From Amaranthus tricolor (taxonomy: Eukaryota; Streptophyta; Magnoliopsida; Caryophyllales; Amaranthaceae), in contig NC_080056.1 of the NCBI RefSeq assembly GCF_026212465.1, positions 7,924,017-7,988,016 on the forward strand: a DNA stretch of 64,000 bases, given 5' to 3'. The position numbers were made by a program, and so were the translations under genes. Below, piece by piece: positions 1 through 13,200 of this stretch; positions within the stretch are counted from its first letter, which is position 1; every line of letters begins with the position of its first letter. The notes under the pieces are model-generated. The model ran no database searches, was not told the origin of the DNA, and saw only the letters and a program-made list of their open reading frames with translations.

Positions 1-1488
<1,488 letters not shown>

Positions 1489-1707
1489 CTTATTTCCAGC
1501 AGTAGATGTATGAAGAGTAGGAAACTGGTGATCTTGATCTTGATCTTGAAGATCTTCACGACGCTTCTTAAGCAATCTTTCTTCTCTCTTACTTTTACGG
1601 ATCTCCGCCATATTATCCGCTCTGCGTCGGCGACCTTCATCTGCATCAGCAGCGAATTTGTATAGATTCCGACGACTTTCCGTCCTTTCCTTTGGTTTCA
1701 AAGACAT
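1489..1707 (-). CDS. Importin subunit alpha, first coding exon (IBB domain), partial
   Basis: This 219-base exon encodes 73 residues starting MSLKPKERTESRRNLYK. It contains the importin-beta-binding (IBB) signature of plant importin-alpha: RRNLYK, then GRRRRADNM, then EIRKSKREERLLKKRRE. Importin-alpha is the soluble nuclear import adaptor; the IBB segment binds importin-beta and masks the cargo groove. The exon ends in AAG followed by a GTTTAC donor, phase 0, as expected before the armadillo repeats. A 3' splice site (TTTTCTTTTCAG) sits 24 bases upstream of the ATG (1731-1733), so the 5' UTR probably also has an intron. The armadillo exons must lie beyond the left edge. If they do not, this is an orphan exon copy; the window cannot tell. 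The IBB assignment is strong. Confidence 0.85.
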
Positions 1708-1740
1708 CTTTCCGTTTAGGTTTGAGTAACCTGAAAAGAA

Positions 1741-1867
1741 AAGGTTAAACCCTAATTACAATATAGCAAATCAAATATTGAGAGAGAAAGAGGAATTTTT
1801 ACAGGAATTATTTGGCGGGAAAGTGAATGAGAGGTTGAACCCTGAATACAATATAGCAAATCAAATA
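1741..1867. repeat. Local direct duplication upstream of importin-alpha
   Basis: A segment reading GGTTAAACCCTAATTACAAT followed by ATAGCAAATCAAATA (from about 1745) recurs 89 bases on (about 1834-1866) with few changes. It lies just upstream of the UTR acceptor, in the presumed 5' UTR intron or promoter. Confidence 0.8.
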
Positions 1868-3376
1868 CTACTACTCTATTCTTGATTTTAAACACTTATT
1901 TTAAACGGTCATTTTCAAATTTTTTGTCTAAATTGCAAAATAAATTGGATTAAAATCTTATTTTTTATAAATAGACTAGTCTGATTTATAAAATTACGAT
2001 TTCTAACCTAGTTTAGATTTTAAACTTTTAGACCACACCAACTGAAAATCGTAATATTTTCCAATCTGGTGAAACCGTAAACAATATACTATAAACCATT
2101 ATTTTATATAACCACATGTATAATACAAAATTTTCAGATGAGATGATTCTATGGTGAAACTATCCCTATTGGACTAGCCTAATGTATATTTATTTTCTTA
2201 AAGTGATTACTTATAACTTTAAAGTGATTTTTTTTAAAGTGGTTAGTTTTATAGTCTTAATATCACATATTTTGCCTTAAGGTGATCATTATAATCTTAA
2301 ATTGAGCATCAAGAAAAATGCTAATCATCTGGGTTCGTTATAATGAGATATTCTCAAACAAGATGAGGTGCTCCACAATTCTTAAAAGAAAGGATTTCAT
2401 GGTCAGACTATCTTTATTAGGCTGACCCATTTACATTAGTTTATTAAAGTGATCACTTATAATTTTAACGTGACTGACTAAAGCAATGAACTAATCATAT
2501 GAGAACGTCTCATGAAGATATGATCTCATACAAGACTTATTTGCTCATGTTCTTCTAAAAATAACATAAAATCATACTCACATACTACAAATAATTTAAC
2601 GCATTTTGCACGACCTTGTTGTTGTAGTGATCTCGTTGATAATTGTTGAGAACTTTTGACCTCAATAGGGTCGATGGTTCTTCTTCTTTATCGTCAGTTT
2701 CAAGTGTTTGTTCCAACATATTTTCAAATTCATCTAAATCTTGATTGTATCCTTCTTGGTCATTTCACTCATAGAGTCATAGTTACTACCCGGCCATATT
2801 GATCTCGTCGGAATAGATATAACATTTATTTTGGAGCTTGATCCTCTCATTGATTTTGCTGCATAACTACCTTTTTTAGTGGCTTTCATTAAGATGGAAT
2901 AAATAATTATGGTATTTGATGATTAAAAAACCAAAATAATTAAAAAATTAAGAAATTAATTATATAATTAAGAGAATAATTTCTTAAATTAAAGAGAATA
3001 ATTAGAGAGACTAGAGTAGTAGGAGAGGAGACGATGAGAATGAAAAGATCAAAATCCTCCCATATATATAAGGATGGTTCAAAGTTCAAACGATTATTTT
3101 TTATTTTTTCAAAATTTGGACAATTCCGGTGAACCGTCGGTTCCTGGAACCATGCAGTTCCAATGAACTAGTCTCGTGGCAGTTCAATGGATGCACAATC
3201 TGTTCACCTGAATTGCACGGTCTGGTTCACCCATTCCTGCGGTATACTTTTAGGTTCTACCGTCCAATTAATCCTCTTTGCATTGATTTTCTTTTCTTTT
3301 GTTCTTTCTTATAAGCAAACATTTGTAAGAGGTTTGTGTTGGGTGGCACACACTCTTGTGGTTGACGATGAATTTA
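1868..3376. other. Intergenic, element remnants
   Basis: There is no convincing gene here. Two adjacent remnants of the dispersed GAGAC-type inverted-repeat element lie at about 2130-2370 and 2385-2545, with AAGTGATCACTTATAA-like core motifs. On the minus strand, 2640-2895 contains a short open stretch (KATKKGSYAAKSM and beyond) next to a region rich in GTTCC/GGAAC (3120-3250). This is reminiscent of a decayed hAT transposon end, but I cannot assign it. Confidence 0.5.
2130..2545. repeat. Two adjacent copies of the GAGAC-type dispersed element
   Basis: Both copies carry GTGAAACTATCCCTATTGGA-like or GTCAGACTATC starts, an internal AAGTGATYACTTATAA motif and an end with GAGATATTCTC or GATATGATCTC. 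They resemble the copies at 34065 and 59850. The ends are degraded, so the exact limits are approximate. Confidence 0.55.
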
Positions 3377-4366
3377 GGGGTCGTTTGGTTCGTACAAGGG
3401 AATCGGAATGGAATGAGGAAAGGGAATGAAGGAGAAAAGAATGGTTCCCCTAATTTAGCCTAGTCGTTTGGTTGTGTTCAGGAAACGGAATGAACTACTC
3501 ATTGATTTCCTTTGTGACTGTTTGGTTCAAGTTAAGGAATCAAATTATGAGTTTTTCATGTAGCAAATCTTTAATCATTAAGAACAACTTGATAAAAACA
3601 ATCAAACAAAAATTACTTCAGATTGATAAAAACAATCAAGCAAATCCAATTACACTCATCAAAATACAATCAAGCTTGATAAAAACAATCAAGCAAATCT
3701 AATTACACCCATCAAAATACAATCAAGCTTGATAAAAACAACTTCAGATTGAACCCAGAAATTCAATTAATCACAGAAATTCAGAGATTATGAACAGAAA
3801 TTATGAACAGAAATCTTTGATGCAAGAACAATGGCGGTAGAACAAGAACGCAGCAGTTAACGAACAAAGATTCATCAATGGCGGTAGAACAGAGATTCTT
3901 CAAGAACACGAATATGAATTTCAATCCATCAAAAAAGCCGCAAAAATTAGGAAAAAGAGTGAAGAGAAAAGACGCAGCAAAAGAGTGAAGAGATTCATCA
4001 AGAACACGAACTGTCACATTTGACAATGGCGGCCGCAAAATTGAGATTGAGAAGAAGAATGCTACGAACAATGGCAGCAGGCGCAACAACTTCAGGAAGG
4101 AGGAGTGAAGAGAAGAGACGAGAACTTGAGGGGGAGGCGCAGCAGCAGTAGTGTACTAGGGTTTGAGAGGAGAGGGTGATGAATGAAGGTGGAATGGAAT
4201 GGGAAAGTGTAGGGGGGTGGGGAATCAGGGTATAATAGTTTGGGGTAAACCCAAAACTAAAATGGGGGAAAGGGAATGATAGAATGGGGCAAACAAAGAA
4301 CAACAAAGGGAATGGGGTATTTCCATTCCCTTTCCCTTTGATCATTAACCCCAACCAAACACCCCC
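3377..4366. mobile_element. PIF/Harbinger-type non-autonomous element, 990 bp
   Basis: The left end reads GGGGTCGTTTGGTTCG and the right end, reverse-complemented, GGGGGTGTTTGGTTGG. Both are followed inward by AAAGGGAATG-type sequence. TTA flanks each end (3374-3376 and 4367-4369), the 3-bp target duplication typical of PIF/Harbinger. No transposase is encoded; reading frames inside are incidental. The interior has a 53-bp tandem unit, GATAAAAACAATCAAGCAAA and onward, starting at 3625, 3678 and (partial) 3731. Confidence 0.85.
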
Positions 4367-4613
4367 TTAGAGAATTAAATCATGTAGTTTTCACGGGTTA
4401 CCAGTAGTGGTGAAGCCACATGGTCAACAGGGGTCCTAGCCCCACAACCTACTTTCATAGTGTATTTTACGACCTATTATTTAAGTTTTATTTTATTGTT
4501 TTGCTTCATATTTTTCCAAATATTGCTAAAATTGCTTTATATCTAAGGAGATTATATATTGTTGATATTGTTTTATATTTTTCAGCTCCTTAATTTTCAT
4601 TTTCTCTTTTCTA

Positions 4614-4790
4614 CCCGGTTCGTCTTATATGAGACTATTTCAATATCAGATGGATCCATATGATAAGTCTATTTTTATAATTGGTCATTTAAAAATTATA
4701 AGTGATTACTTTAACACACTAAATTTATATGAGTCAACTCAATAAAAATGATCTCACCATGACACAGTCTCATTTAAAATTTTTGATATA
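4614..4790. repeat. GAGAC-type dispersed element (uninterrupted copy)
   Basis: It runs from TCGTCTTATATGAGACTATT to GACACAGTCTCATTT, with the core GTGATTACTTTAACACACTA at about 4711. It matches the copy in the CEP first intron (31804-32285) but lacks the insertion seen there, so it serves as an empty-site reference. Confidence 0.75.
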
Positions 4791-5416
4791 GTAAACATTT
4801 TCAATAAGGCCATCATTTAAAAAAATTGGGAAATTATCAATGGTGCCCTTGTAGTTTTGTAAAATTACATTGGTACCCAACTGCATTTCAGTGGTACCCC
4901 CCAATTATATGGTAATTAAAACCGTGACATTAATGATGTTTTTTCCGTTAACTGTCATTAAATACCAACCATGGTTTGTCTGTGATTCATTTGCTTACCT
5001 CTTCGTTTTCCCTCCTAACCCGTACTTGCTTCACTCTGTGTTCATCATCATCTCCCTCCGTTGATCACGCCATTGTTGAAGCTGCATTTTTCTCATTCCT
5101 ACTTTCGTTGACGTTTGTAAGTTCCCTGTTCTTTCTTTCCTCATTTTTTTCTTTACATGCAAGATGTTTGGTTGTTTCAGTTATTACTCTAAATTTCAAG
5201 TAAAATGTCGCTTTTTTTTTATTTTCTCGTCCTAAATGTTTCGATCTTTAGGCTTTGTTGTTGAATTTTGTGGTTTAAAGGTATTCTGAGTCGTTTTTTT
5301 AAACGGAAATGCCCTAAAATTTAAGGCTTTTTTGAATTCTGTATTTGTTTGGAATTCTATGATTGATGTCGTTTATGTTTATGTTTTTTTATTTTTTTGG
5401 TGTTAACAGATTGTAA

Positions 5417-8400
5417 ATGGATGATAGTGTGGTGTTGAAATTTTTGTACAAGGGTACAGAGACAGAAGTTTTTGTTGATGATGTCGACCTAGTTAACATG
5501 CTAGACATGATTATTGATTATTGGGATAAGGCTGAGAGGGAGGAACATTTGACCCCTGAACATCCCAGTTTTAGTTATGTATACAAAAAGAAGCATGTTG
5601 AACTAGTTGATGATAAAGCATTGCTGGAGATGTTCAGTAGAAATATGGGCAAGGACAGTATTTGCATCCATGTAGGGGATTCTAAACCTAATGCCCTGTT
5701 AGATAATGCTAGGAGGCTTAGGGAAACCTTAAAGGAGAATGCACAGAAGAAAGAGGTGAGATCCAATGAAATCCCTGCACAACTTGTTGATGAAGATGAT
5801 GATGATGTTGTTTTGATAATTCCAACCCCAAGTCAACCTTTTGAGGAGCCGCCTGTGGTGAGTGTTGAGGATGATGTGGACCCCATTCCAACTCCTGTTA
5901 TACCTGAGAAAAAACCTGTTGATGATGTGCCCTATGAGGAGGAACCTGTACTTGAAAAGGAACATGTTGTTGAAGATGATATGGATCTTGATAGTGATTT
6001 TGATATAGAAGTGTACCTCATTCCAACCCCACTACAGATTGTGAAGCCCAAGGGCTTGAAACCACCAAAGACTGAGTTTAGGCCCAAGTTGCCTGTTTTG
6101 AGAAGGAGTAGAAGACATGCTGAGATAAACCCACCATCCCCTGGCAACATCAATGATGTTATCATTGAAAATGCCGAGTTACTGAATGAGATAAACCAAG
6201 GTGATGAATTTACTCATGAAGCGAATGATGATGTTGATGTGGAGGGTTCTACAGCACAGACAACACAAAAGAAGACATTAAACAAATCTCCAAACAAAAC
6301 CCCAAAGACCAGTGCTAAGAAGACCTTAAGCAAATCCCCAAAGAAAAAAATCCCAAAGACCACTATGAGAAGAAAGGGAATTAAGAAGACAGTTATTAGA
6401 AAGTATGTAAGATTGATGCAACAGAACAAGGAGGCTGCTGCTACATCTAGAACAAAATCATTGGTCAGTGAGAGTGATGATGAATCTTTGGTTGATAGTT
6501 CTGAGAGTGATACTGTGTCTTTGGTTCATAGTGATAAAGAGGCTGAGGTAGAGGATGTTGATGCAGATAATTTTGATCCATTTGAAGGACCAATTTGGGA
6601 TGATGACTTTGATAATTATTTGACTAAGTTGTATAAGAATGGGGAGTTGTACAAGGACAAAGGTTTTGGGAATATTGTCATTAAGGAGTGGCAATTGTTT
6701 ACAGATAAGCAACATTTGAGGGATGTTATTAGGGATTATTGCATACAATCTGGTTTTTCAGTGATTGTTGATAAAGCAGATAGAGTTAGATACACAATTA
6801 GTTGTAGTGAAGCAAAATGTGAGTGGCGGTTGCATGCTTCTAGGCTGCTTGATGGTGTCACATGGGCTATCAAGAAAATTCAAAATGCTGAACACACATG
6901 CTTGGGGTTAGAGACCAAAAACCCTATGGTAATAGTGAAGTGGGCATGCCATGCCTTACTTGAGGACATAAGGGCTAATAATGATATACCAGGTAAGGCC
7001 TTGAATGAGCTCTTGTGGTCCAGATATGGTGTTGAGATGCCACAACCAAGCTTGTATAGGGTGAGGAACTTGGCCTTGAGTATCATTCATGGTGGCCATG
7101 ATACATCATACAGCGCATTGCCATCTTACTGTGATGTTATCAAATCAACAAACGAGGGTTCATTTGCAAATTGTGCTTGGTATCCCCCTACACATCCTGA
7201 TAGACCATTAGTGTTTATGAGCATTTTTGTATCATTCAAGGCATCTTTGGAGGGCCTTTTTTCTAGTTGTAGAAGTGTTATTGGAGTGGATGGGGCTCAT
7301 TTAAAGGGTAATTATAGTGGGGTTTTGTTATCTGCAATTGCCCTTGATGGCAACAATGAAATGTTTCCAGTGGCATGGGGTATTGTCTCATGTGAGGATG
7401 AAGAGAGTTGGAAGTTTTTCATTTGGCATCTTAAGCATGTACTGGAACCAAGTAAAAGAGGCGACAATTGGTGCATAATATCTGACAGACAGAAGGTAAC
7501 AATACTTATTATTGTTTAGTTCATTGATTATGCATAATCTATTAAACCTAATATCTTGTTTTCATATGCAGGGAATTGAGAAGGCTCTAACTGATTTGTG
7601 GCCTAAGGTGCAAAGAAGGTATTGTTGCAGACACCTTAGTGCCAACTGGAAGAAGTCTTTTCATGGGCCTAAGTTATGGCAATTGTATTGGCTAGCATGT
7701 GGGGCCTTCTCACCCTTCACATTTGCAAAGGCCATGACTGAGATTGAAAAAAACAACCCTGCTGCAAGGATATGGCTTGCTAATTTGGGTCCACAGGAGA
7801 GATGGACAAAACATAGATTTGACCCTGAATTGAAGTGTGATGTTAACACAACAAATTTTGTGGAAAGCTTTAATGCCACTCTAGGAACTGACAGGTGCAA
7901 GCCAGTGTTAAGTTTGTTAGAGGGAATTAGGAGAGTAACAATGGTTAGGTTAGCAACAAGGAGGCAAAAGTGCGAAGAATGGGAGAGGCTGTGTCCAAAT
8001 ATTGCTAAGAGAGTTCAAGTATTGTGCAATGAGAGTAGCTCTTGCAGGGCTTTCATGTCTAGTCCAGGTGAGTATGAGGTGGTGGAGGGCAAATCAACTG
8101 TGGCTATCAGTTTAAACCAACGCACATGCCATTGCAATGTCTGGCAACTCACTGGGATACCATGTAGGCATGCAATGAGAGCGATACTTCATGAAGGTCT
8201 TGATCCACAATCCTTGGTTGATGATTGGTATTCAGTAGAGAAATATAAGTTGACCTATCATCACAGCATTGAACCTATCCCTGATCAGGGTAAGTGGCCA
8301 GCAACTGAACACCCTGCAATACTACCTCCTGTGCTGAAAAGAGGTGTTGGTAGGCCTTGTAGGAATCGAAAGAGAGGTGATGATGAAGAGAGGAAGGCAA

Positions 8401-8555
8401 AGAGGAGCAAGACAATTAAATGTGGGAAGTGTGGGGATTTTGGTCACAACAAGTCCAGCTGCAAGGGAGGGGCAACAAAAAAACAGAAGGCAGCAGCAAC
8501 AAAGACTAATGATTCTTCAAGTTTGAAGTGCAAGGGAAAGAGCAAAGCAAAATGA
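5417..8555 (+). CDS. MULE transposase (MuDR/mudrA-like), 1020 residues, one intron
   Basis: Exon 1 is 5417-7495 and exon 2 is 7572-8555; the 76-base intron has GTAACA and ATGCAG ends and keeps phase 0. An N-terminal 95-residue domain is followed by an acidic and lysine-rich linker, then a MuDR-type DNA-binding zinc region (about 436-500). The MULE DDE catalytic domain follows, with VIGVDGAH (Asp625) and IISDRQKG (Asp690). A SWIM zinc finger CHCNVWQLTGIPCRH (about 879-893) and a zinc knuckle CGKCGDFGHNKSSC (977-990) complete the protein. This DDE transposase cuts and reinserts elements bearing matching ends. A likely 5' UTR intron runs from a GTAAGTT donor at 5117 to the acceptor at 5409, eight bases before the ATG. 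No stop or frameshift was found, so the protein may be functional. Confidence 0.95.
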
Positions 8556-8883
8556 TTAGTATTTGTGTAATGTAATTACTTAACTTCTGACTTCTTATGG
8601 ATGAACAACTACATTAATCCTATTTTGTATACCTAATTGATGAATAGTTGATTAATCCTCTTTTTGTATAACTAATGGATGATTATGGATGCAAATTATG
8701 TATGAATGTATTTCAGATTGTATTAATTATGTATGATGTTGGATGAACAGCAGCAACTTCGAATTGCAAATTGATCTAATTCCAATTTTTTCATAACGAA
8801 CAATACAACATTACTTTTACAAGGCAAGAACCAACACAATACCTAAACTTACATATAAGGAAACCAATACAACGCTTACAATC

Positions 8884-9333
8884 TTACTTTACAATCGCAA
8901 GAAAGACCAATAATAGGTATAACATTACAACAAATTTCATGAAAACCAGAACCTTAAGTAAGCTATCAACCTTCTTGGACAGCCCTTCAACAGTTGCTTT
9001 CAGTTCATTAAATTGTTCGCCATTCGACATTAGAGGTGCAGCACCTTCTCCCTCTGCAGGTGTAGGTTCATCAATATTTTCCTTCAAATCAGCATCAAAA
9101 CCCCATTCAAATGCTTGGCACGACATACATTTGTAGTATATTCTTCCCAGATTGTTAATTGAACCCGAAACCCTAATATCATAGAATTTTGTTGGGTCAC
9201 AGTTACACTTCTTCAACCTTACCTAGCTATCACCAGCTTCAATGGAATTAACGTTAGGGCTTCCATGTCGTCTTTTGGTATTACCCGAATACACCTTACC
9301 GCAGACTGATGAGATCCTTGAGGAAGCAGCCAT
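8884..9333 (-). pseudogene. Second MULE gene: GRF-type zinc-finger protein with C-terminal membrane helix, one in-frame stop
   Basis: This gene converges on the transposase gene inside the same element. From the ATG at 9333 the frame runs 149 codons but meets TAG at 9225-9223 (codon 37), then continues open. After the stop come KKCNCDP, then NLGRIYYKCMSCQAFEW. This is the Cys-x-Cys, Gly-Arg-x-Tyr-Tyr-x-Cys, Cys, Trp pattern of plant GRF zinc fingers. A short predicted coiled coil (FNELKATVEGLSKKVDSLL) and a hydrophobic tail ending VFLAIVK follow. I chose the ATG at 9333 because a TATA-like box lies at 9401-9408; an in-frame ATG at 9411 lies upstream of it. A 23-base intron around the TAG would be too short, so a nonsense mutation is more likely. 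Function is unknown; position matches mudrB, but I see no sequence relation to claim. Confidence 0.65.
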
Positions 9334-9400
9334 GGAAGCAGAGAAGGAAGAGGAGATGGAAAAGAGAAGAAGAAGATCGTGTGTTTGAATGGATGCTGGG

Positions 9401-9408
9401 TATTTAAA
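9401..9408 (-). promoter_or_regulatory. TATA-like box of the second MULE gene
   Basis: TTTAAATA on the minus strand lies about 70 bases upstream of the preferred ATG and just inside the right inverted repeat. Driving genes from the inverted repeats is how MuDR is organised. Confidence 0.45.
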
Positions 9409-9580
9409 CAATTACAAACTAACCATGGTTAAGTTAATTTTAAAAGTTAACGGACATTTAACGGAAACAACATCATTAATGTCACGGTTGTAATTACCAT
9501 AAAATTGGGGGTACCACTGAAATGCAGTTGGGTACCATTGTAATTTTTCAAAACTACAAGGGCACCGTTGATAATTTCCC

Positions 9581-10253
9581 TTTAAAATTTAAGGCTCATG
9601 TGCAAATTCTATCTTATAGACCCTTAGTCCCTTACATTTTTAGAAAAAGTCAAATTATTAGTTTATGACAAAATCTCTTAACTAATCAAATTTCACAAAT
9701 TCTTGTATGAGATGGTCTCACAGTTATACGTGCTTCATACTTGGGTTAAATAACCCAATAATAGAATTTTAGCATAATGGGGTTTTTGTATGGACTTGTC
9801 TCATGATAAAACGATCTCATATAAAAGGAGTTGAATAAATTTACTATCCAACTAGCCAATATATATATAAATATTTAAACGGAAGTAGATTTTTGATAAA
9901 AAAGATAGTATATGAGAAGTCATTAATTTCTTTTTTTTTTTTTAAAGAAATATTCTTTCTTATTATTAGTTCATAGATTTTGAAATAATAAATAATATTT
10001 GGCTTTTTATACATATGTGCGGTAATGGAAACAATAATATAACCAAATAGATGGATTTTTAGGATCCTTCAATAATGGCCAGATAAAACGTCGTTTTTAC
10101 ACATGCTAATTGACAGTCATAATTTTCGGACACTTTCTAACCCCAACACCTTTGGATCTTTGAGATTAAATGCCATAATATTTTTATATATTTAGAATTG
10201 TAAATGTTAAATAATACTAATATCAATTACAAGTTTACTACTAGGATCCTATG
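9581..10253. other. Intergenic between MULE and FRS gene
   Basis: AT-rich sequence containing one GAGAC-type dispersed element (9688-9838). No gene signal was seen otherwise. Confidence 0.7.
9688..9838. repeat. GAGAC-type dispersed element
   Basis: It runs from ACAAATTCTTGTATGAGATG to CTCATGATAAAACGATCTCA with TTGGGTTAAATAACCCAATA in the middle. It is closely similar to the two copies inside the FRS intron at 12170 and 12345. Confidence 0.8.
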
Positions 10254-13200
10254 TTACAAGAAACCCAATGCATCTCCATCTGCATGCAAGCTTTCACTTC
10301 CAAGAATAGGGCAATTCGATGCATCATGCCCAAATTGTCCACAACAAGGAATACAACAACGTTGTCTCTTACGTAACACATTTCCGACCCCAGCATTTGG
10401 ACTCCGTTCTTTCAACTTTCCCAAAAACGATTCCTGAAGATCCCCAAGAGTGAAACTCTGAACAATACCATCGGAATCTTCAACTTCCGGTAGAATCAAC
10501 GAACCAGAAGGGCTATTGAATCCCATCTCATTTACATGACGATCATGATCGTTCAAACCAGAGATTTGATTTATGTGAGATAATACCATGGACATTTGCT
10601 CACACGCAAAATCGAGGCGTTCCTTAGCTACTACTGATTCCGAAACAATAGTGGAAGCCAAGGATTCCAAGAGTTTAACTTTCTCAATTTTCTCTTTTTC
10701 GATGTTCTCTTTGAATACAAGACGCCATCTCAAAGGAAGATAAGAATCTGGAATGCGAAAACAGTTATTTGTTGAGAAAACGCGGAGAATATGTCTACAA
10801 AAGATGCCTAAAAACTCGAATTGATGGCAACTGCATCGAATTAGTTCTTGACGAGGATCCCACATCACTTTCCACCCTCCATCGATTTCGGTGTGGTGTC
10901 TGATATGAAAGCAACCTTCGCCAACCAAGATGGAGGCGTATTGAGGGGCTAAAACAAGCTCTTCTTGAAGGACAGAGAAAGCAAAAGGTGTTAAAACGGT
11001 AGCAGCATGTGACTCCAATGGTGAACCTGTTTTAAGAGAGACTTTTTGAGCATTTTGCTTCATTTTGTGCTTCGATCCACAATGATCTTTATACTCTGCT
11101 ATTTCAGCTACCTGAAAGTGAAAGGATGTTACTAAAGAACCAATCTTCCTAATTAGTCGCTCAAGGTGAGATCCCGAGGTAGAAGACCTATTTTAAAAAG
11201 GTATGTTGGCCTTCTTTAACAAATAAAGAAAAAAGAAGGGAGGAAAAAACGATATGAAACCTTAAACTCAAAAAAAAAATCCACCCAATGTGATTCCCAA
11301 GTCAATTTAGGTTGCGTTCCTTGTTCTCGTTCCTATACCTGTTCCCCATTCTAAACCAAACGTCGTTTCAGCAACAATGCTTACCGCCCCATGTAGTAGC
11401 TAGAACGAGGAAGGTTCCCCTACTTCAAACAAATACACATGTATATACGGAAGAAAAATTCATATCAGATGAGTTTAGACAAGGGAAAGTTCAGTTGTTC
11501 AGAAAAGGATTTTTTGGCTAGAAAGAAAAAGAACCTATAGCCTTGGTACTTCTCTAAATCAGCAAAGAGAATTTCTAACATGAACCAACAAGATTTTAAA
11601 GCACAACTCTAGTAAGTAAACAAAAATGCGCTTTAAAGAAAGGAAAAGGGGCGCTTACCTTATCAATAAAGCAGTCGAGTTTAGATTGTGCACTCACGAT
11701 CCTTTGGATGAAAGCATTAACAGAGTCCGTCACAGATTTACTCATAAACCCAGCAAAGAAGTGGTGTCTCAAAAAGGATAGAGCCCAAAAGTTCCGTAAC
11801 GCATAAAGGCTGATGATGTGCTTATTCAACTGTAGGCCATATCGATCAACCATCTCTTTCCATCCAGCTTCAAATTCATCAACTAATTCCAAGCTATAGA
11901 GACGATTAAATTCAGCCTTCCAACCATCATAACGAGACCCAAGTGGCAAATAAAACCAGTCAGAAAAGTTGGTCATGATATGCCGTATAGAGAACGCATG
12001 TTTGGTTTCGGGCATTACACAAGCTATTGCCTCTTTAAGCCACATATTTTGGTCGGTTAAGACGGTCTGTGGTGCTTTTCCTTTCATAAAGCACAAAAAC
12101 ATCTGCACAATTTGTTTAAGAGAAAAAGAAAAAGAAAAAAACAGAATTCAGCGAGGTTCTACTTACTCGGTACATTCACAAATTGTTGTATGAGATGGTC
12201 GTGCCCCATACTTGAGTTAAATAGTCTAATAATAGAAAGTTTTAGCATAATGGGCCTTTTGTGGACTCGTCTCTCAGTGAAACGGTCTCATGCAAGAGGG
12301 ACTGCGGTACATTTGAATATTAAAATTCCACTATAAAGTTTCATAAATTCTTGTATGAAACGGTCTCGCCATGAGACATGCACCATACTTAGGTTAAATA
12401 GCCCAATAATAGAATTTTTAGCATAATAAATCGTTTGTATGGACCCGTCTTACAGCTGAAAAAGTTTTAGGACATCATTGGTACCTTCAGTGCCCATGTA
12501 AAAGACTGCAGATCCTCATCCCGCAAAAGCACACAACTGTAAAGACAAGCAAGTCCATGATTATCAACCCCAATCCAAAGGCCTAGAAGCATATCATAAG
12601 CATCCAGACGATGTGTCGTTTCCAGTAGTATTGCATCCCCAAAAGCTTCATACTGCTGAACGGATGAAGGGTATGACCAAGCGATATTCGCTAATCTATT
12701 ATGGCCATCTAACTCGAAATCATATTTGAAATCGGGATGTTCGTCTTTCAATCTCTTACACATTCCGACAAGGTCAATAGCGTCATTATCTTCATCAATA
12801 TGTCTAAAAGACTGAAGAAGATTTCTGATATCTAGTTCAGTGAATGGCAAGCAACCTAGTTTAACACCTTTTTCGAGCTCCATCAATCTTAACATTTGGC
12901 GTGCAGACATTCCGGCTTTTGCAAACATACAAATACGACTTTTGTCGTCAGCGGATATGTTGCAGTGAGATAGAAGAATAGGTACTTCGACCGACTTTAG
13001 AAGTTCGTGATTGTGATTGTTATTAAATCCCGTGACACGCCATTCGGGGACATCAAAGTCCGACCTTTTCACGATTCTCATGTATGCTTGACAACCACAT
13101 CGTGATGATTTCCTATTCCTCTGTGACTTACCTTCTGTCGGTTTTGCCTGTGGATATCCACCACGATGGCAGGTAAAATCTCTTCTTGTGACTCCTCGAC

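Larger units (their letters stand above)
4828..9580 (+). mobile_element. Complete Mutator-like element (MULE), 4753 bp
   Basis: The left end (GGGAAATTATCAATGGTGCC) and the reverse complement of the right end (GGGAAATTATCAACGGTGCC) begin inverted repeats of about 160 bp (4828-4986 and about 9420-9580). They remain alignable down to a shared ACCATGGTT. The right flank reads TTTAAAATT (9581-9589); the left flank reads TTTAAAAAAATT (4816-4827), consistent with a 9-bp target duplication whose A-run grew by three. The element carries a transposase gene on the plus strand and a smaller convergent gene on the minus strand. This is the two-gene layout known for maize MuDR. The long repeats, open transposase frame and near-perfect target duplication point to recent movement. 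Confidence 0.93.

Noticed and set aside
3781..4354. Two minus-strand frames of about 100-118 codons
   Set aside because: They lie inside the PIF/Harbinger element, have Phe/Pro-rich low complexity and cross its inverted repeat.
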